From Lethocerus indicus (lineage: Eukaryota; Arthropoda; Insecta; Hemiptera; Belostomatidae): a stretch of DNA of 64,000 nucleotides. The position numbers and the translations under genes were made by a program. Under the pieces are notes generated by a model, which saw only the letters and a program-made list of their open reading frames with translations, did no database searches and had not been told where the DNA came from. The stretch covers positions 11,807,575-11,871,574 of the forward strand of contig JACDQD010000005.1 of NCBI GenBank assembly GCA_019843655.1. The letters run 5' to 3'. Of this stretch, positions 40,770 to 54,955 are shown in pieces (positions within the stretch are counted from its first letter, which is position 1; the number at the start of each line of letters is the position of its first letter).

Positions 40770-43700
40770 CGTATAGCTGCCGGCGAAGATTTGACGCATG
40801 CATCTCCCATCATGAGCCGGCCAGCGTTCCCACCAAATAGGCCAACACTTTCAGGCTAAATGTGAATCAGCACCTCTGAAAACCGTGCCCCAGTCTTGAT
40901 CCTTTGTCCAAACAGTTACTTATTTGCCATTCACAGTAATAATATCAACTGCGCTAAAAAATAATTGAGTTTAATAATTTAAAAAATGTGGTAAGAATGA
41001 GTACAGTTCAGTTAATCATTTATTGGCATTAGCCCTTCGAAATGTTGGCGTTCTCTGTACGAACCAACAGTTTGTTTGTTCTCACCTGAATGAAGTACTC
41101 CTCTGTCAATCGAATTCCCAATTGTGCTATACATTAGGCCTGACGCGTTATTCTGTTCCAAATGGACGATTTTGTGAGACTGTCGAGTGAAGGACACGTT
41201 CGAAACAACGTGAACTCGCCAGGAAAGTCGAAGGCCCGTTAAATGGCAGTCACAAACCACAGCAAAATAAAAGAAAATACCGCGGGTATTTGTGAAAGAT
41301 TCCTGGTCGCAAAACGAAATTGATTTCCCTCTTATTTATAGGCAGGCATCTCCGAGACCGGCTTTATGGAAGAACAAGTGTACAGCGAGTCCTTCACCTC
41401 CTGAACTTTACCGTCTGGTTGGTGGGCGGGGGCTAGGGGGCGCTCGGTAAGAAGAAAAACAATTAACCGAAGGAAGAATAAAATAAAGAGAAGGAGGGAC
41501 CGGTGAGAAGGAGGGAGAGGTTTCTCCACTGAGGAGAATACATTGGCGGAGCGTTACCGCTCGGGGGTAACCCCCGGACCATCGTCGCTAACTGATTTAC
41601 AGCCGGGCGGGAAATTGAGCCGTTAAGAGGCGGTCGTAAAATTTGAATTACAACTTTGTTGTAAAACGATTTCATTGTTGTTGTACGTGGGAGTCTCGGT
41701 CGTGTCTCTCGCACTCCGCTCTTCGCGAAAGGATAATGACGGGTAAATCGCCAGACACCAGAGTTCCTACTTTCGCCCGGGGATTTATGGGTCGTCCGCA
41801 CTTATGGGGCCGTTTGAAAATCAATTTGAATATTTAACGCGGAAATTACATTCGGCTACGTTTCGAAAAAGAGCAGAATCTTGTCCTGAAACGAACAACC
41901 CGAGCGGCGGGGAATATCCGAACCCGGGCCAGTTTCGGCAGTTTTGACATTATCGATAGGTATGGTTTGGCGTGGGATCCTGGACCCCATTTGATGACCT
42001 GATGTTGGAGCGTTTCGGCTCTCTCCGTATTAGGAATATTCCTCCTTATTGCCGAATGGAATCCGCATTTATGAGACAGCCAATCTCGTTAATGATAATA
42101 TCCCGAATCCGGTCAGCAAAATTTCCATATTTAGCATTTTCAAAGAGAAAAGGGGCCCGTACATTTTCCATGTACAAATTTTTGCTTACATCTAAACACT
42201 CTTGACAGCTTTCAGGGTTCTGAACCCCTATCTGTCCGAGATTCTTCCTGTTTTTAGAGCAAGTCACAGTGGAAAGGTTAATTATGCAAATCATTCATTA
42301 ATAATTCAAATTTTGGTCGCTGATACCATTTATTCTTGTCCTTCATTGGGGCATCCTTTATTTTTGTAAAATACCTTTTAGAACATTTCGAAGTGAAGTT
42401 TTGGAAATCGGATTTCCATGGTTTCCTTTATTTTCTCAATGGTAGGATCCTGCGAACTCCTAATGAAAAGGAATGGACCAAAATTAATGACATACCTTCG
42501 GAATTAATCTAAAATCAATGTAATGGATAGCATTTGTTATATTTATTTGTCAGTTACCAAGCTTTAACTGGTGGTTAATTTCCGAGGACTAATTTAGTGA
42601 AGGTGGTTCGGGGGAAGGACAGTTAAGGTGAACAGAAAGCTGAATGTGACTAGTCGAGTCGTCAGATTCATTCATTCTGAGTTTCATTCAGGCTGAGATC
42701 GTTGACACTGGAAACTGACTGGGACGTCCCATTTAATGATTTCGAGCCCGCTCCTGCGGCTCACGTTAACGCGCCAACCGGTCGCCGTTTGAAAAGTTCA
42801 AAAACGACACAACGATGTATACAATTCTTGATTTTTTTTCTCATCATAGCTACTGTATATGCTAATTTCAACTGTTACATCGTCGAGCAAGGGCCCCGTT
42901 ATAGACTCTCATTTAAATAAACGCATTCGCTCGATTCATCGGGCGAATTCACCGGCGGAGAACAATTGAGTCCCCTCGAGGAGCGTAATTACCGTGACCG
43001 GGGTCAGGATCACGCACCGACCCGTCCTTATAACTGAGCGAAACGTATCAATAATTTACCTTGCCAGCGACCCTTAAAAAAAGGTACTTGACGGTGGGGA
43101 ATAAAATAACGAAACTGTTCCCAGATGAATTTTCTCTCTTCCCTTAGACGCCTCCTCCAGTTTTTCCCGTTTGTATCCTTGATTTTTTGTACTTATTTCT
43201 GTTCCATAGTGCATTACATCATCTGCAACGTCAACTGCTCGCTTCAACGATTTATGCCAAGGGAAGACAACTTACTCCTAGCCGTAATCGCACTTATTTC
43301 TTCAGTGCGGCTTGAATACTGCAACTCAATATCAAACAGTTGATAGTCAATTACAATAGATATGAAATTAATGACCCTTAAAATGTCAGAAAACTGAAAC
43401 CGGGCTAGCTTCAGACGTAGTAGACAAGTAATGATAGCAAATCGTAAGACTGATACGACAATTAATATTTGTTTTGTACTCAACTTACTAATTATCTTAT
43501 CCGCTCTACATGTGTTATGATAGGTGAGAGTTGAAAGTGAATAGTGCATAGAAATAACAAGACATATACAAGGATAAATTCGAAAATTATAATAATATTG
43601 CATTTATATTCTGCAAAACGTATTTACTTAATTCATAGAATACCATGTTGAGTGTCTCCGGAAATTCTGGCAATTCTTTCTAAATCATTTGTCACGCTAA

Positions 43701-46700
43701 AAAGAATCGCAGACCGCAGAACAATCCAACAACAATTAACATACATTTGTATCATCAAATGAGATTTCGAGACTACCAGAAATCCGTTAGGTTTTCCTTC
43801 TCGAAGAATAACAAGCGACAATTACCCACCGCGTAGTCCGTTATATCTTAGGCCATTACTGTTATTTTTATTTACTCAACCGAGATTGGGATTCATCCAG
43901 AAGGATGCCACGAGAGAAAGGAGCCAAACGAGGGAATAATGTTTCAGACGGACGCTATCCAACTCGAAGTTTGTTGGCGCAATTTGCAAGGAAGGAAAGT
44001 GAAAAATTTACGACCGGTTAATCAATTATTTTCCGTAATAAATATAATTACCGAAAAAAATCCCGTACAATATTTAGGTAATAATACCAATCCCGAATGT
44101 AATTTGAATCGTCCTTCGAGCGGCCATAATTTTGCGCATTGACGTTCCGAAATTGATGAGCAATTTTTTTTCCCACATATATATTTAATCAGTTGCCTAA
44201 AATTAAACAACCTTCGTTCCGGTAAATTAAGCGGGCCCATGATAGTATATTCGGTTTATGCGGTATAAAAACAAGGTGAAATATCGGGAGATAATTGCAA
44301 ATCGAAAAATATTGGGGGATCAATAAATAATAAACTTGGTTGGTATCAAATTAATGCGTCAGAGTTAGTAATACTAACTTGTTACGGAATAAACTACTGA
44401 GTACCCAAACCAGAAAATCCGGCGTTTTTCTGATTCAACAACGTCATCCGCGTTGACAAACGATTTTTACACCAGGAACGTTCCAGGACATTACGAACTT
44501 ATTCCTCAGCTTCCTTATCTTTAGGTTATCAAGAAGCAAAAATGGTTTCCTACTCCTCAATTGCCACCGCCGACCCGACGGTCTTACGTTTCGGGAATAT
44601 CTCTCGGTCGGCACATCGTTTAGCGGCCGCTATCTCGTGGAGGCACTTTTAAAGTTCACATTAGACGGGAGTGGGGCGATATTTATAGAGCGATAATCAG
44701 AATGTTTAGTGGCGTCGGCCGAAATATTGGATATTAGAGGGATCTGATCGGGCCCGTTGGGGCCGGTGGATAAGGCGTTAAACGGCGTGCGGGTGGTCCC
44801 CCCTCAAACGGTGACACGTAAACCGTTTTAGCGGCTCCCGACCATTCAGGATATCGAACGCTCCTTTTTTTATAACCTCTCTTTTTCTTTTGTGGGACTG
44901 CCCGAGAGTGCGCGCTCCGACCGCTTATAACGTATATATTTAATATAAACACGATCTGGCTCGCGCGTCTACAAAGGACCGCTTATTTACGTTTATTGGT
45001 CACCGGGTTTGAACACAATATGGTAATGCGGTCCCGGGCGTCGTCACCCCCCCCCCCAGCGACGCCCCCCGTCATCCCTCCCGATTTCTCGGAGAGCGCC
45101 CAGATAACAATTAAGTTATTGGGAAGTCCTCCCTGGGAAATATTCGGCCGGCGATAAAATGTAACAGCCTCGATATTTTTGTCCCGCGGCCAAGACGAGA
45201 TCTCACTCTTATAAGGAACATTTTCGGCCGGACGTTTTACGATTGTTTCGACCCACACCTGCGCCTTTCGTTCTAAAAGTATTTTCCGGACGTTCCACAG
45301 TGTCTCGGTGAAAATATCTAAAATTGATGTTTATTTATTCCCAATAACCGGAATTTTGAACGGTACACTAAATCCAGCGGTTTACTTAGATATGAGACTA
45401 TTTTAAAATTTCTGTATAAATCATAGAGTCCGAAGCTTATAAATCGGGTATAACCGTTTCCAGATGCGTGCACGCAGAGACGGGTCTCAATCAGAGATGT
45501 AAATTGAATACTTACATTGTAATTTCGAATACATGTTTTAGACCAGAAATCGAAATTAATTTAAAACCGGGAGAAAGGGCTGCAGTATCATACGGTAAAT
45601 CCCTTCTTAATTATTGGATAGAAAAACATCTTTTCGCTGTGTTGTGCGAGTTAGAAGAGAGCGGGCGGCACGATCCGACGTGGGCCGACGATTTTTTTCC
45701 TCTGATAACTCCCCGGCCCCGGGGACCGATCTATAATTATAAGATAAAGCAGGTATAATCTTTGACGATAAATTACTGTTGAGTCGGAATAAAAAGGAAG
45801 TAAAAATACCGAAAATAAATTTAGAAAATATCCGACCGCTAAGTGAACCCGCTCGGGGTATGGGGGTTAGGAGGCGTCTTTCGCTGTGCTAAATACAGCC
45901 CCTTTGTTTAGGGGTCTCATTCAGTAAAATTCAATTAACGGTATAATGAAACTTCGCATTCGTGAAATCCCGAAATTATTTGGAAAAGTGAATTATTGCG
46001 CTCGAATATTTTAATGTCGTCTCATCCATAGACACGATGGAATTAATTTTTTTTGTTACCCTATCTAATACCTGTTAATTCGGATTATGTGTATATAGAA
46101 GTACAGAAAATTGGAACGATGAATACGTCAATATCTAATGGCGTTCGAATAAGATGGGGAGAGGCCGTATCAGTGGCCGGTCTGTAGATGGCCGGTGGTT
46201 GACCAGAGCGGTGTACAATGGGACCGTGGGAGTCAAAACGTAGTGAGAGCTCTCATCCGGGCAGTCTGTTGGTTCAGTCGGTTCCCGGCATTATGCGACC
46301 GGCTGACTCACTGTTTGTCTTCGGCGGTCGGTTTACTTAGCCGGGCGAGGTGCGGGGGCGCGCGTGCGGACCCCCTAATGGTTGCAAACATTCCTGGCAT
46401 CCCCCCGAGGGAAACTGACACCGCCCTGGGCATCTCCCAACAATAGTAGTTCCTACTCTGTTTCTGAACTAATCGGAAATAGACATCCGAAGGGTAATGT
46501 TCAGAAATCGCTGAATTTATTCTCCGAACTGTTGGAACTTCAATACGCCGTCATGTCAGTCTGGAGTGAACAGAAGGGCAATGAAATAATACGCTTTTGA
46601 TCAATATTTATCAATTCGGTGTGTAGCTACGGTGCAGTAAGAATGGAACCATCCCCTTCAAGCTACTGGTCGATTTCGATTTTAACGCAAGACATTATTT

Positions 46701-49700
46701 ATGGTGCACCGAAATATGAATCACCTCAAATATACACATACATGTTAAATGGCGCAATATTGGATGACATATGCTCCGAAGGGCTGTTTCTAATCCCCCC
46801 CCCGCCCCGTCGATATATTTTTTCTACCCTTTTTAAATCCCAGTCCCAGCGCGACTTTTCCCAGATTTAATCGGGGAGAAATTCGTAGCGCTAACAGGAT
46901 TACAAGGTTTCGGGCCCGAAATTAAGTGCGGACAAACGGATATTTGGCGGCCCTTCTCAAAGGGAGAAAGGGCGACGACGTCTATTTATTTATAGCTGAG
47001 GCCCAATCAGAGGGCGCATTGTCTGTCAGATAGCGGGGCCCCCGGAACTACCCTTGGGGGCTGGCTGCAACTACACCCCTCCCTCCCTCCCTCCCTCCCT
47101 CCCCGTGTCTAAACGGGACAACACTCTTTAGGCCGGCTAATGATGAATTATAGACCGTGCAAATTCTCCTCAATCGCCATCGGGCTACTTGTTTCTTTTT
47201 TTAAATGTTTGCTCGAGAGGAGCAAAAAAAACATCTTCGACAATGAGAAGCTCCCCGCATTTAGTATAACAAAGCGAATTCGGTATTCGTTCATTTACAT
47301 TAGCGACCTGGCGTGGTTTTTGTTTCTTTGTCGGCGCGAGAACGACTATCCGTTAACGTTCCGCTATTGGCGGTTTAGTACCTCATCCAGATCGTCCGAG
47401 AGTAAATACGGCGCTATAAAAAAATATTTTCCTCCAATTTTTAAAGAATCCCAAAAATATTGTTAATTTAGAGGTTTGATCGATTACACAATCGTAAAAA
47501 GCGTAATGATATAGAATACAATCACCATTTGTGTGGTACGAGATAATACAGTGCGGCCTTTAATATATTTGTTATATTACTTCTAAATATATAAATTGAT
47601 ATATTGCAGCAACTCCAGTTGAGGTTTTTTTTTTTTTAGTTACTCTAGAAATATCAGCGTCATTCTTACACATGAATTTGTAGTCGTTCTTATCCAATCA
47701 GATCGAATAGTTTCCTAATCGTATACTTTGGCTATGAGGACGTATAAAGAGAATTAGTAATGAGATAAACCTCATAAATTTCATAAAGTCAGCCCGGCCG
47801 TATTTGAATCTCGTCATATGAGTTCTCGGTGGCCCGGTGTTAACCGCCGAAAACAGTTGACATGTATATAGCGCTTTCAAATGCGCATTTACGGCGCGTT
47901 TAAAAATCGCATAGTCGATGATTATTAGAAGGCGAATAATAGAGGAGGGAGAAAGAGAGAGAGAGAGAGAGATGAGAACAGTCTGGGGCTAATGCATTCA
48001 TATTTGGGAGGGAGTCACGGTGGCGGCGTTAGACAAAAGGCACCATCCCATTGACCGAGGGTTGGGCCCCGTTTCAAGTATGTATCGTATACCTGCCAAT
48101 AATTTATGTTTTCTCTCCTTCCGGTGAATCGGACGGCGGATGATCTGAAAAAATAATCCGTTAAGTACCCGGGAGGAGGTCGCATAATTGCGGGGGGTGT
48201 CGAGTAATGGGGACGTCATCGGTCACGCTTAGTAGACGCCCCTCACCTCAAAGCAACCCAGAAACATGCCGAACGGCGGAACAGTTCAAATCTCAACCCC
48301 ATCTTCCCAACTAAAAACCAGCAAAATATGCTTAATTATAGTTATGGGCAATCAAATACTTTTAATGGAGCATGTTTCGGACATATATCTTCAGCCACTT
48401 TTTATAAATTTCATGGATTTCTTCTTTCTTATGACGGATAATACACATAAGGTCATCACCTAGTCCTAATCTTAGTCTGATTCTTAGTTAATGTCGTTTG
48501 TACGTGAATATTTTAACTTTCATCAGTAATACTGCTAAAGAGTTTTGACCAATTTATTTTGAAATGACCACTCTTTCAGTCGCAAGTAAGACGATAATGG
48601 ATCAAAACTAGAGGGTTGAGGCTATGTGTCAGGCAGTTTCTTAGCGCGACCAAAGGTTAGCGACATATAACTTCTTCAATGCCAGTCTCATACTTTAAGT
48701 ATGCTATTAATGTCTAGATTATAGCCGTCCATTCATCACCGAGAGGTAAATAGGATATAGTTCCAGAGGATAATTAGGGGCTATTATTTTCGTTTTGTGT
48801 TCGGGCCATCTGTGTTTCCGCGATAAGGTCCTATTAAACGCTGTGTTATTAAAGCGTTGAAATTGAATTCCTGAATTCTCTGTCTTATAAATCGAATTCG
48901 TATAATGATACGGCAACATTTCGGGAATTGTGTTTTGTTGTTATTATTTTAAATTACACCGTTTTAAACTCGCAATTAAATTGTAATAATGTAATTATAT
49001 TTTTTCATCGCTCTTAATCATGAGGGAACTGACTGTCTATGTCTGGTATTTTAAAAATTCATATTTAATATTTAATAACAATAATTTCCCGCTTACATGG
49101 ATACTGCAGTAAAATATCTAATAATTCAACTTGAGTTCTCGTAATTTTTTTATTACTTCTGAAATCATTTGTAACTGCTTGTCAATTATTCGCATGAAAA
49201 TATTTTAATAGAATAAATATAGGAATATAATAATAATAAAAATAATATATGAAATCATATGTTAGAAATATTTGATAATATCATTGTTGAATATCACCAT
49301 TATAAAATATCGATGATTTTTTAAGTATTTAGTTAGTTGTTTCATGAACAAGAAGAAGATCTCTTAACTGTGTCAGACCGGGGCATTGGAGCTCGAGGGT
49401 GAAAACGAGCTCAAGGTTAGAACAATGTAACATTATTTTCAATACTGCAGAAGAATGGAAAATTGATAATTGCGTATCAGGACTGAGTCAAAGGCTGGGT
49501 TTTAGCGTAATACTGAGTCATACTACAAGGCTGCAGCCGTATACACTGACGTTATTGGTGATCCAATCAGTGGAAGCATTGAATTACAAGAAATAAATTT
49601 TCATTTGATACAGAAATCACTACCTGAGTCTTTGACCGGATAACGCGAATTAATATAAGCAGATATTATACTTCCTTATTCCGGAAGTAGTAATAAATAC

Positions 49701-51309
49701 GTACTCAGTTGCACAGATGATTTTAATTCTTCAATCATCCGAAGAATCCGTTGCAATCAACTAGCAGGTATAAGTACGCTAATGAGAATTATTTCTTATG
49801 GACTTTAAATCTTGTACAGTAAGTATCTGAACCGGTATCATTAATAATCCGTTGGAAAAAATTTCAAAATATTTACAGAAAAGTTAAAATATCAGTGTAG
49901 GCCTTTTTTAAAGCGCTTGAATCGAAAGAAAGTTGAACCATAACAGATGAGGAGGCCGCCGGCTAATTGCCCGGTCCTTCGTTGAATTGACAAATGCGCG
50001 TCGAATAAATTAGGCGATTCAAATAGCTTTGCTCGCTTCGGTGCGAGAAGGAGTGGGACAGAAGTAAGAGTCCCGATGAGACAGAGAGAGAGAGAGAGCA
50101 CGGCGGAAATGTCAGGGATGTCAGTTTGATAAATGATATCCCCGTGTAAGCGGGCCGCCCGATTCACCAAACCGGCGTACAAACAGGAGTCCGTCAATTT
50201 GTTAACGAATTTGTCCCGAGCGTTAATTTTTTTTTTTCAAAACCTTCATATTTATTTCAAATTTTATTTACACTTCCCCAATTATCACGATCTTATTATA
50301 TTGATGAACTCATATAATAAGTGCTTATAGAATGTCCTTCGTTAGGAAAATTCCAAGAAAACTTTTAATTTGGAATCTTACGTATTTCACTTTTTACGTA
50401 ATTATATTCACTTTCCTTCCAAAAATGAATGTTTCATTGTATAAATAAAAAAAAATCATGTGTCGATGAATATGAAACCTTATCATTGAGCTTCCTGTGA
50501 ATTTTCCTTTTTCACGCCTGTAGTATATTTCAGAAGAAGTTTTTTCTCACTGTTTCCTTCGGTAAAATTTAGTGTTAATTTTTATCCCGCGTGTAATGTT
50601 TTACGTGATAAACACTTCAACATATCTCTTAGGGTCAGGTTTTTCCGGCCTACTTTTTTGTTACGGTTCCGACGATGATTTAAGCTCGGGGATATGAAAA
50701 TGTCAATTATTTGCGCTTAATCAGTTCATCCGGGGTATGTGTAAGTCATTAAAATTTCTGGCATTGGGAAGAGAACAGCGATTAGTGCAGGCCGGGAAAT
50801 TGTCCAGGAATAAAAATGAGACGAAACTGAATTTCTGTCGAAACCACAGGAGGGGGCTTTTGAAGAGAGGAGAATAGTTTCGTTTACCACAATCCTTCGC
50901 AGTGGGTCTCTGCCGGACGGTAAGGAGGCTTCTGGACGATTCTCAAACCGGCAATCAGGAACAATTTCAGAGAGAGAGAGAATGAGAGATAGTGAGGGGA
51001 GACGGAGAAACGGGAGAGCCAAGCGGTTGATTGACAATCAACTGTACAATCTCCCCGTCTCGAAATTAATATCAAACAGAAGCCGCTCTCCTAGTAAATG
51101 GGTTCTCATGGGGGCTTACATGCTACCGGCGCCGGCAGCCATTCCACAGCCGACCTCACTCAATGGCACAGACCGTACCGCAACACTAAACACCCCACCC
51201 CGTCCTCTTTATACCTCGTCTTTCAGGGTAAAGAAAAAATTAAGAATTAGAAGAGTACCGCATTAAAAATACTCAGAAATAATTACAATAACTATATCTA
51301 TATAATATT
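40770..51309. other. non-coding stretch, no gene recognised
   Basis: No exon of a known family in 10.5 kb. A frame at 42685-42917 (plus) would end in a small protein with one hydrophobic segment (QFLIFFLIIATVYANF) but has no ATG and no recognisable relatives. C-homopolymers occur near 45049 and 46796. A CCCT array (47077), GA runs (47955-47972 and 50083-50098) and a very AT-rich interval (48930-49330) complete the stretch. Confidence 0.55.
47077..47104. repeat. (CCCT)n microsatellite
   Basis: About seven tandem CCCT units. The complementary strand is a run of GGGA units and therefore also a quadruplex candidate. Confidence 0.9.
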
Positions 51310-51560
51310 TGTCAAATGGCGTTTGTCTGTGTGTGTGTGTGTCTGTGATCGCTATGCATTTCCAAACGGCTGAACCGACTTCCACCAAACTTTCAGCGTG
51401 CAACTCATGTCCGGTTTGGTCAAGAAGCACCTTTCCAGGTCACGGGTCAGGTCAAAGGGCATAATATATAAAAATATTTGCCATTTCGGATAAAATCGCC
51501 GCCAGATGGCTGCACTGCACGGAAAATGTTTGTTTGGGCGTTTGATCGAACAATTCCGTT
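51310..51560 (+). mobile_element. dispersed arthropod repeat fragment
   Basis: The stretch starts with gtttgtctgtgtgtgtgtgt, then a conserved-looking block containing ccaaacggctgaaccgact and ccaccaaactttc. This order (TGTCTGT tract, then 'aaacggctgaaccga... aaactttc') is a layout I know from abundant dispersed repeats of arthropod genomes. It carries no open frame of its own. The edges are approximate, and the match may extend to about 51660. The assignment rests on a remembered pattern, so a repeat-library search is needed to name the family. Confidence 0.45.
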
Positions 51561-52656
51561 CAGAGGCTTTATAGGGGACTTCAGTCTCGATTCGGTTGGG
51601 GTGGGAGAGTATTGTTAATATTGTTGTATTATTATATCACCTGTCAATAAAAGTAATTATTCATACAATGTAAATAAACGTGCGATAAGACTGTAATGAC
51701 TAAGATAGTGGGAGGTTAATTGTTACATCTCTTCTAACTGCCCCCTAGTCATATGTAAAGTGAAAAGAAATATTTATACGTTGAATAAAATATTTGGTCA
51801 CTTTCCTACTGAGCACATAATGAAAGGAAGTGGGACGGACATGGTCAGCCGTATGGCTTCATTATTTGCAGTTTTATTAAGTTTACTGTCAAATTTTTTA
51901 TTGTCCTACGATTTTAGTCCACATGGTGTGCTACGAAACATGTTTTCGGGAGATGAATTTTTCTGCTTGATGAATCACGAGTCCACGTACAAGCTGTAAA
52001 AATAATTTCCGAAGTAGCCGTTTATGATTTTTCCCCCGTCTGATCTTTTAAACGGATTTTATGCCTTCAGTTGACCCCTATAACAGTAAGTGGTAAATAT
52101 TTTACTCTGTATAATTGTAAATCGGCAGTGTTCTTGTACGTTATTTGCCGTATTTTATTCCCTTTGCCTTCGACTTCCCTCTTAACTAATTGGCGGCGCT
52201 ATTAATCGTCGAACACGCATCACCTGTTAATTATACAGCGCATACTTCCAAGAACTATTCACTCGGTTTCCTCGGTAGAATTACCGGGTCGATGAATCAT
52301 ACGAGAGAAGGTTCTCTGGATGTAGGGTCGGATTTATAGTTTTGCCGGTTAAGGCCGGTTAATTGTCCCGTGAACAACAATGAACTTTGAAATATTGATA
52401 TACGATTACCTCGACTAGCATCCCTCGATAGGAGGTTAAGGCACCAGGGGCGACCCAATCGCCTTAGGTCGCAAAACTCGAATACTCGGCTGTGAATAGA
52501 ATCAACACAGTGGAATGGATTTATCTCCACAGGAAAACATTAACCAGGACATTCGCTTTCACTCCTGATTCAATTTCGAGGTTGTAACGTATGAATGTCT
52601 AAGATCATCTCATGATGCGCCAAATCAAGCGGAACTAAGTAGCGTCCTGGGCGGTT

Positions 52657-52709
52657 GGGAGGAGGGGAGGGGTCACCGCGGCGCTAATAAGTGGCGTACC
52701 CCTCCTCCC
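52657..52709. repeat. inverted repeat, 11-bp arms
   Basis: gggaggagggg (52657-52667) and cccctcctccc (52699-52709) are exact complements around a 31-base loop containing caccgcggcg. Confidence 0.7.
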
Positions 52710-53977
52710 TGGGGAGGACATCTGGCTGAGAGAAGGTTGACAAATGAGCGTTGTCAATATTTGTGTCAATTGTTAAGAAAGTTGACGGGAGCGTGACCGT
52801 CTCTGGGGGCCCCGGGGCCTCCTTCATCCGCCGGCCGACAGCCGATTCGTCATGTGGCTTCTTTATTATTCCTCCTCTCGGCTCCGGGGATCAGAAACGT
52901 CACCTCGGAGGCACAAAGAGGCCCGGTTAAAGTGAAAAAATAAACGGTGGATTTTCAGCTTGTTCTCAGTCGCTCTCCGGTGTCACGGCCAATACACACA
53001 CAAACAGCCTTTTGCCCGGGGACCTACAGAGGGAATATTCAATGTCGCCTAATTCCACGACACCGACGTCTCACATGATATATAGTTCTAGATCATACAA
53101 ATATGTTACAGCGTCAGCATATGACCACATGCGCCTTACTCTTCTACTTGAGTACATGTTGGATAGAAATATATCTGTTATCGGTTAACTAGCAATCCCC
53201 AAAATGATAATAATAATCGGGGATTTATCTCCATACATAGGTAATAGCCCAGATACGCCTTTACACGGAATCTGATCCTTTGTGTCTGGAGTTGTTCCTG
53301 CCGACCGAGTACGGGCACAGTCAGAGGGCGTGCCCCGTTATATTATAATCCTCCGATGACTATCTGGGCCTCGGATTGAATCCTCATAGATAAAAGATTA
53401 CTGGGTGTGGTTGTTAAAGGCCGGTAGCCCGGTAGGCGGGGGAAAACTTAATGAGGCGGTGAGGGGGGATGGTGTGGGGCGGCGGTGGTGAAGGCGTCTT
53501 ACGGTAGTCCCTCGGGCGGCGGATCTCAAAATTAAAGGATATGTCCGTCGGTCGGTGCCTCGCTCCATCTCTCTCCCTCTTTCCGCTTCCCCCTTACTCA
53601 CTCTACGGCTATATGTCTCCTTCTCCCCTGTTGCCTACCTCTTTATTTTAGACTCCACGCACCCGACTGTTACAATACCGACCTCCGAGAATTATACCAG
53701 ATTCCTCGAAGCATTTCCGTTCCCCCTAGTCCAATACGGTCTACGTATTTCACACACATTTCGAACATAGTAGGAATCATTCCCGTTCAGGTTGACGATT
53801 ATAACAATATTACACACCATTTATTCAAAATGTTAGCGCTGATTTTCCGATTTATTAATAATCTGTATTCCCGGGAAGATAAATATCTAAAACGATAACA
53901 CTATATGTGATTAATATTCTCGAAATGACACCATGTTTTTAGAAGAACTTATTTTAATATCCACATGGCCGTATATA

Positions 53978-54018
53978 TTTTAATTCCATAGTGTAGATTT
54001 TAATTCCATAAGTGTAGA
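53978..54018 (+). repeat. tandem duplication, about 20-bp unit
   Basis: tttaattccatagtgtaga (from 53978) is followed directly by the same unit with one extra A (tttaattccataagtgtaga, from 53998). Confidence 0.85.
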
Positions 54019-54955
54019 TCGAGGACGTTGAAGGAGGCACGACGAGCATAAATTAGTGCAGATTTGAATTCAAGTCGCGTCCAAGATTAATATAAATTAT
54101 GCTACGAAATTTCAAAATGAAAAGTAATATGGCAGCGACTGATTAGTAATCGTTGGTCGGTGGGGGGAATGCCGGCTCAAAAGACGCCGGCTCCTCTTTA
54201 TCCGAAACCATATTTCTGTTGAAGGGAAGCTCGGCCGGTAGGTGAAAGGGGATGGGCGGCGAGGTGGAGTGGGGCCCCCCCCTCCCACCCCCCCCTCTCC
54301 TCCGATAATGCGGCCTTAAGGTCGGGATATTAACCCGAGTCAAAATGACGTTTCCTCTCCTCATGAAGTAATCCCATCCACTCTACACACCGGCCATTGC
54401 TTTCCGGCCCGGGCCACAATTAGGGGAGTGTCCTCTTCTGTCTCTCTTCCTCAGGTCTCTCCCGGGCTCACTCTGTCTCCGTCTTTAGCTCCTCCAGGTA
54501 GTCTACTGGTCCTGCTCGTATAATTTACATTGGACCCCCTCCCTACCCCTCCTCCTCCCGGGGTTACACAGTCCATTGAACGGATTGCACGTACGTAATG
54601 CGGTAGTCCAACAGATACTGCTCCAGGCATCGACACAAAAAGTATTCTTTCTATTTTCTGAGACGGATCAAATTTCCTTTTCTTTAAAATAAGCGCCACG
54701 AGCTCCTAACATAATTTGGCTGCCATAAAATAAGATATAAGTCAGCTATTATTTATACACAATAAATTTTAATTCATTGAAACACAAAGGCTAATTTTTT
54801 CCAGAACATCAACCGTCAATCTGAAAGAGTAAATTCGAGTCGTCATGACTACAGAACATGGAACTTTTTTACTTAATTTTTCGGCCACAGGCAATTTTAT
54901 CTTTCGGCAGTCGGTGAAATTTTCAAATCGCGGGTCGGGTTCGTCCAGAATATAG

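Larger units (their letters stand above)
51561..54955. other. non-coding stretch upstream of the Ste24 genes
   Basis: No exon recognised. It contains an inverted repeat at 52657-52709, GC-rich blocks near 52640-52960, 53400-53660 and 54170-54600, and a small tandem duplication at 53978-54018. The last few hundred bases must include the promoter of gene 1, but I see no clear TATA box or initiator that I would defend. Confidence 0.5.

Noticed and set aside
42685..42917. Frame ending in a single hydrophobic segment (QFLIFFLIIATVYANF)
   Set aside because: No ATG, no recognised relative and no clear partner exon. A hydrophobic run in AT-rich DNA is easily produced by chance.
45049..45058. Homopolymer C run (also near 15350, 46796 and 54274, and G runs near 23110 and 37440)
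   Set aside because: Plain homopolymers are prone to sequencing error and carry no evidence of function.
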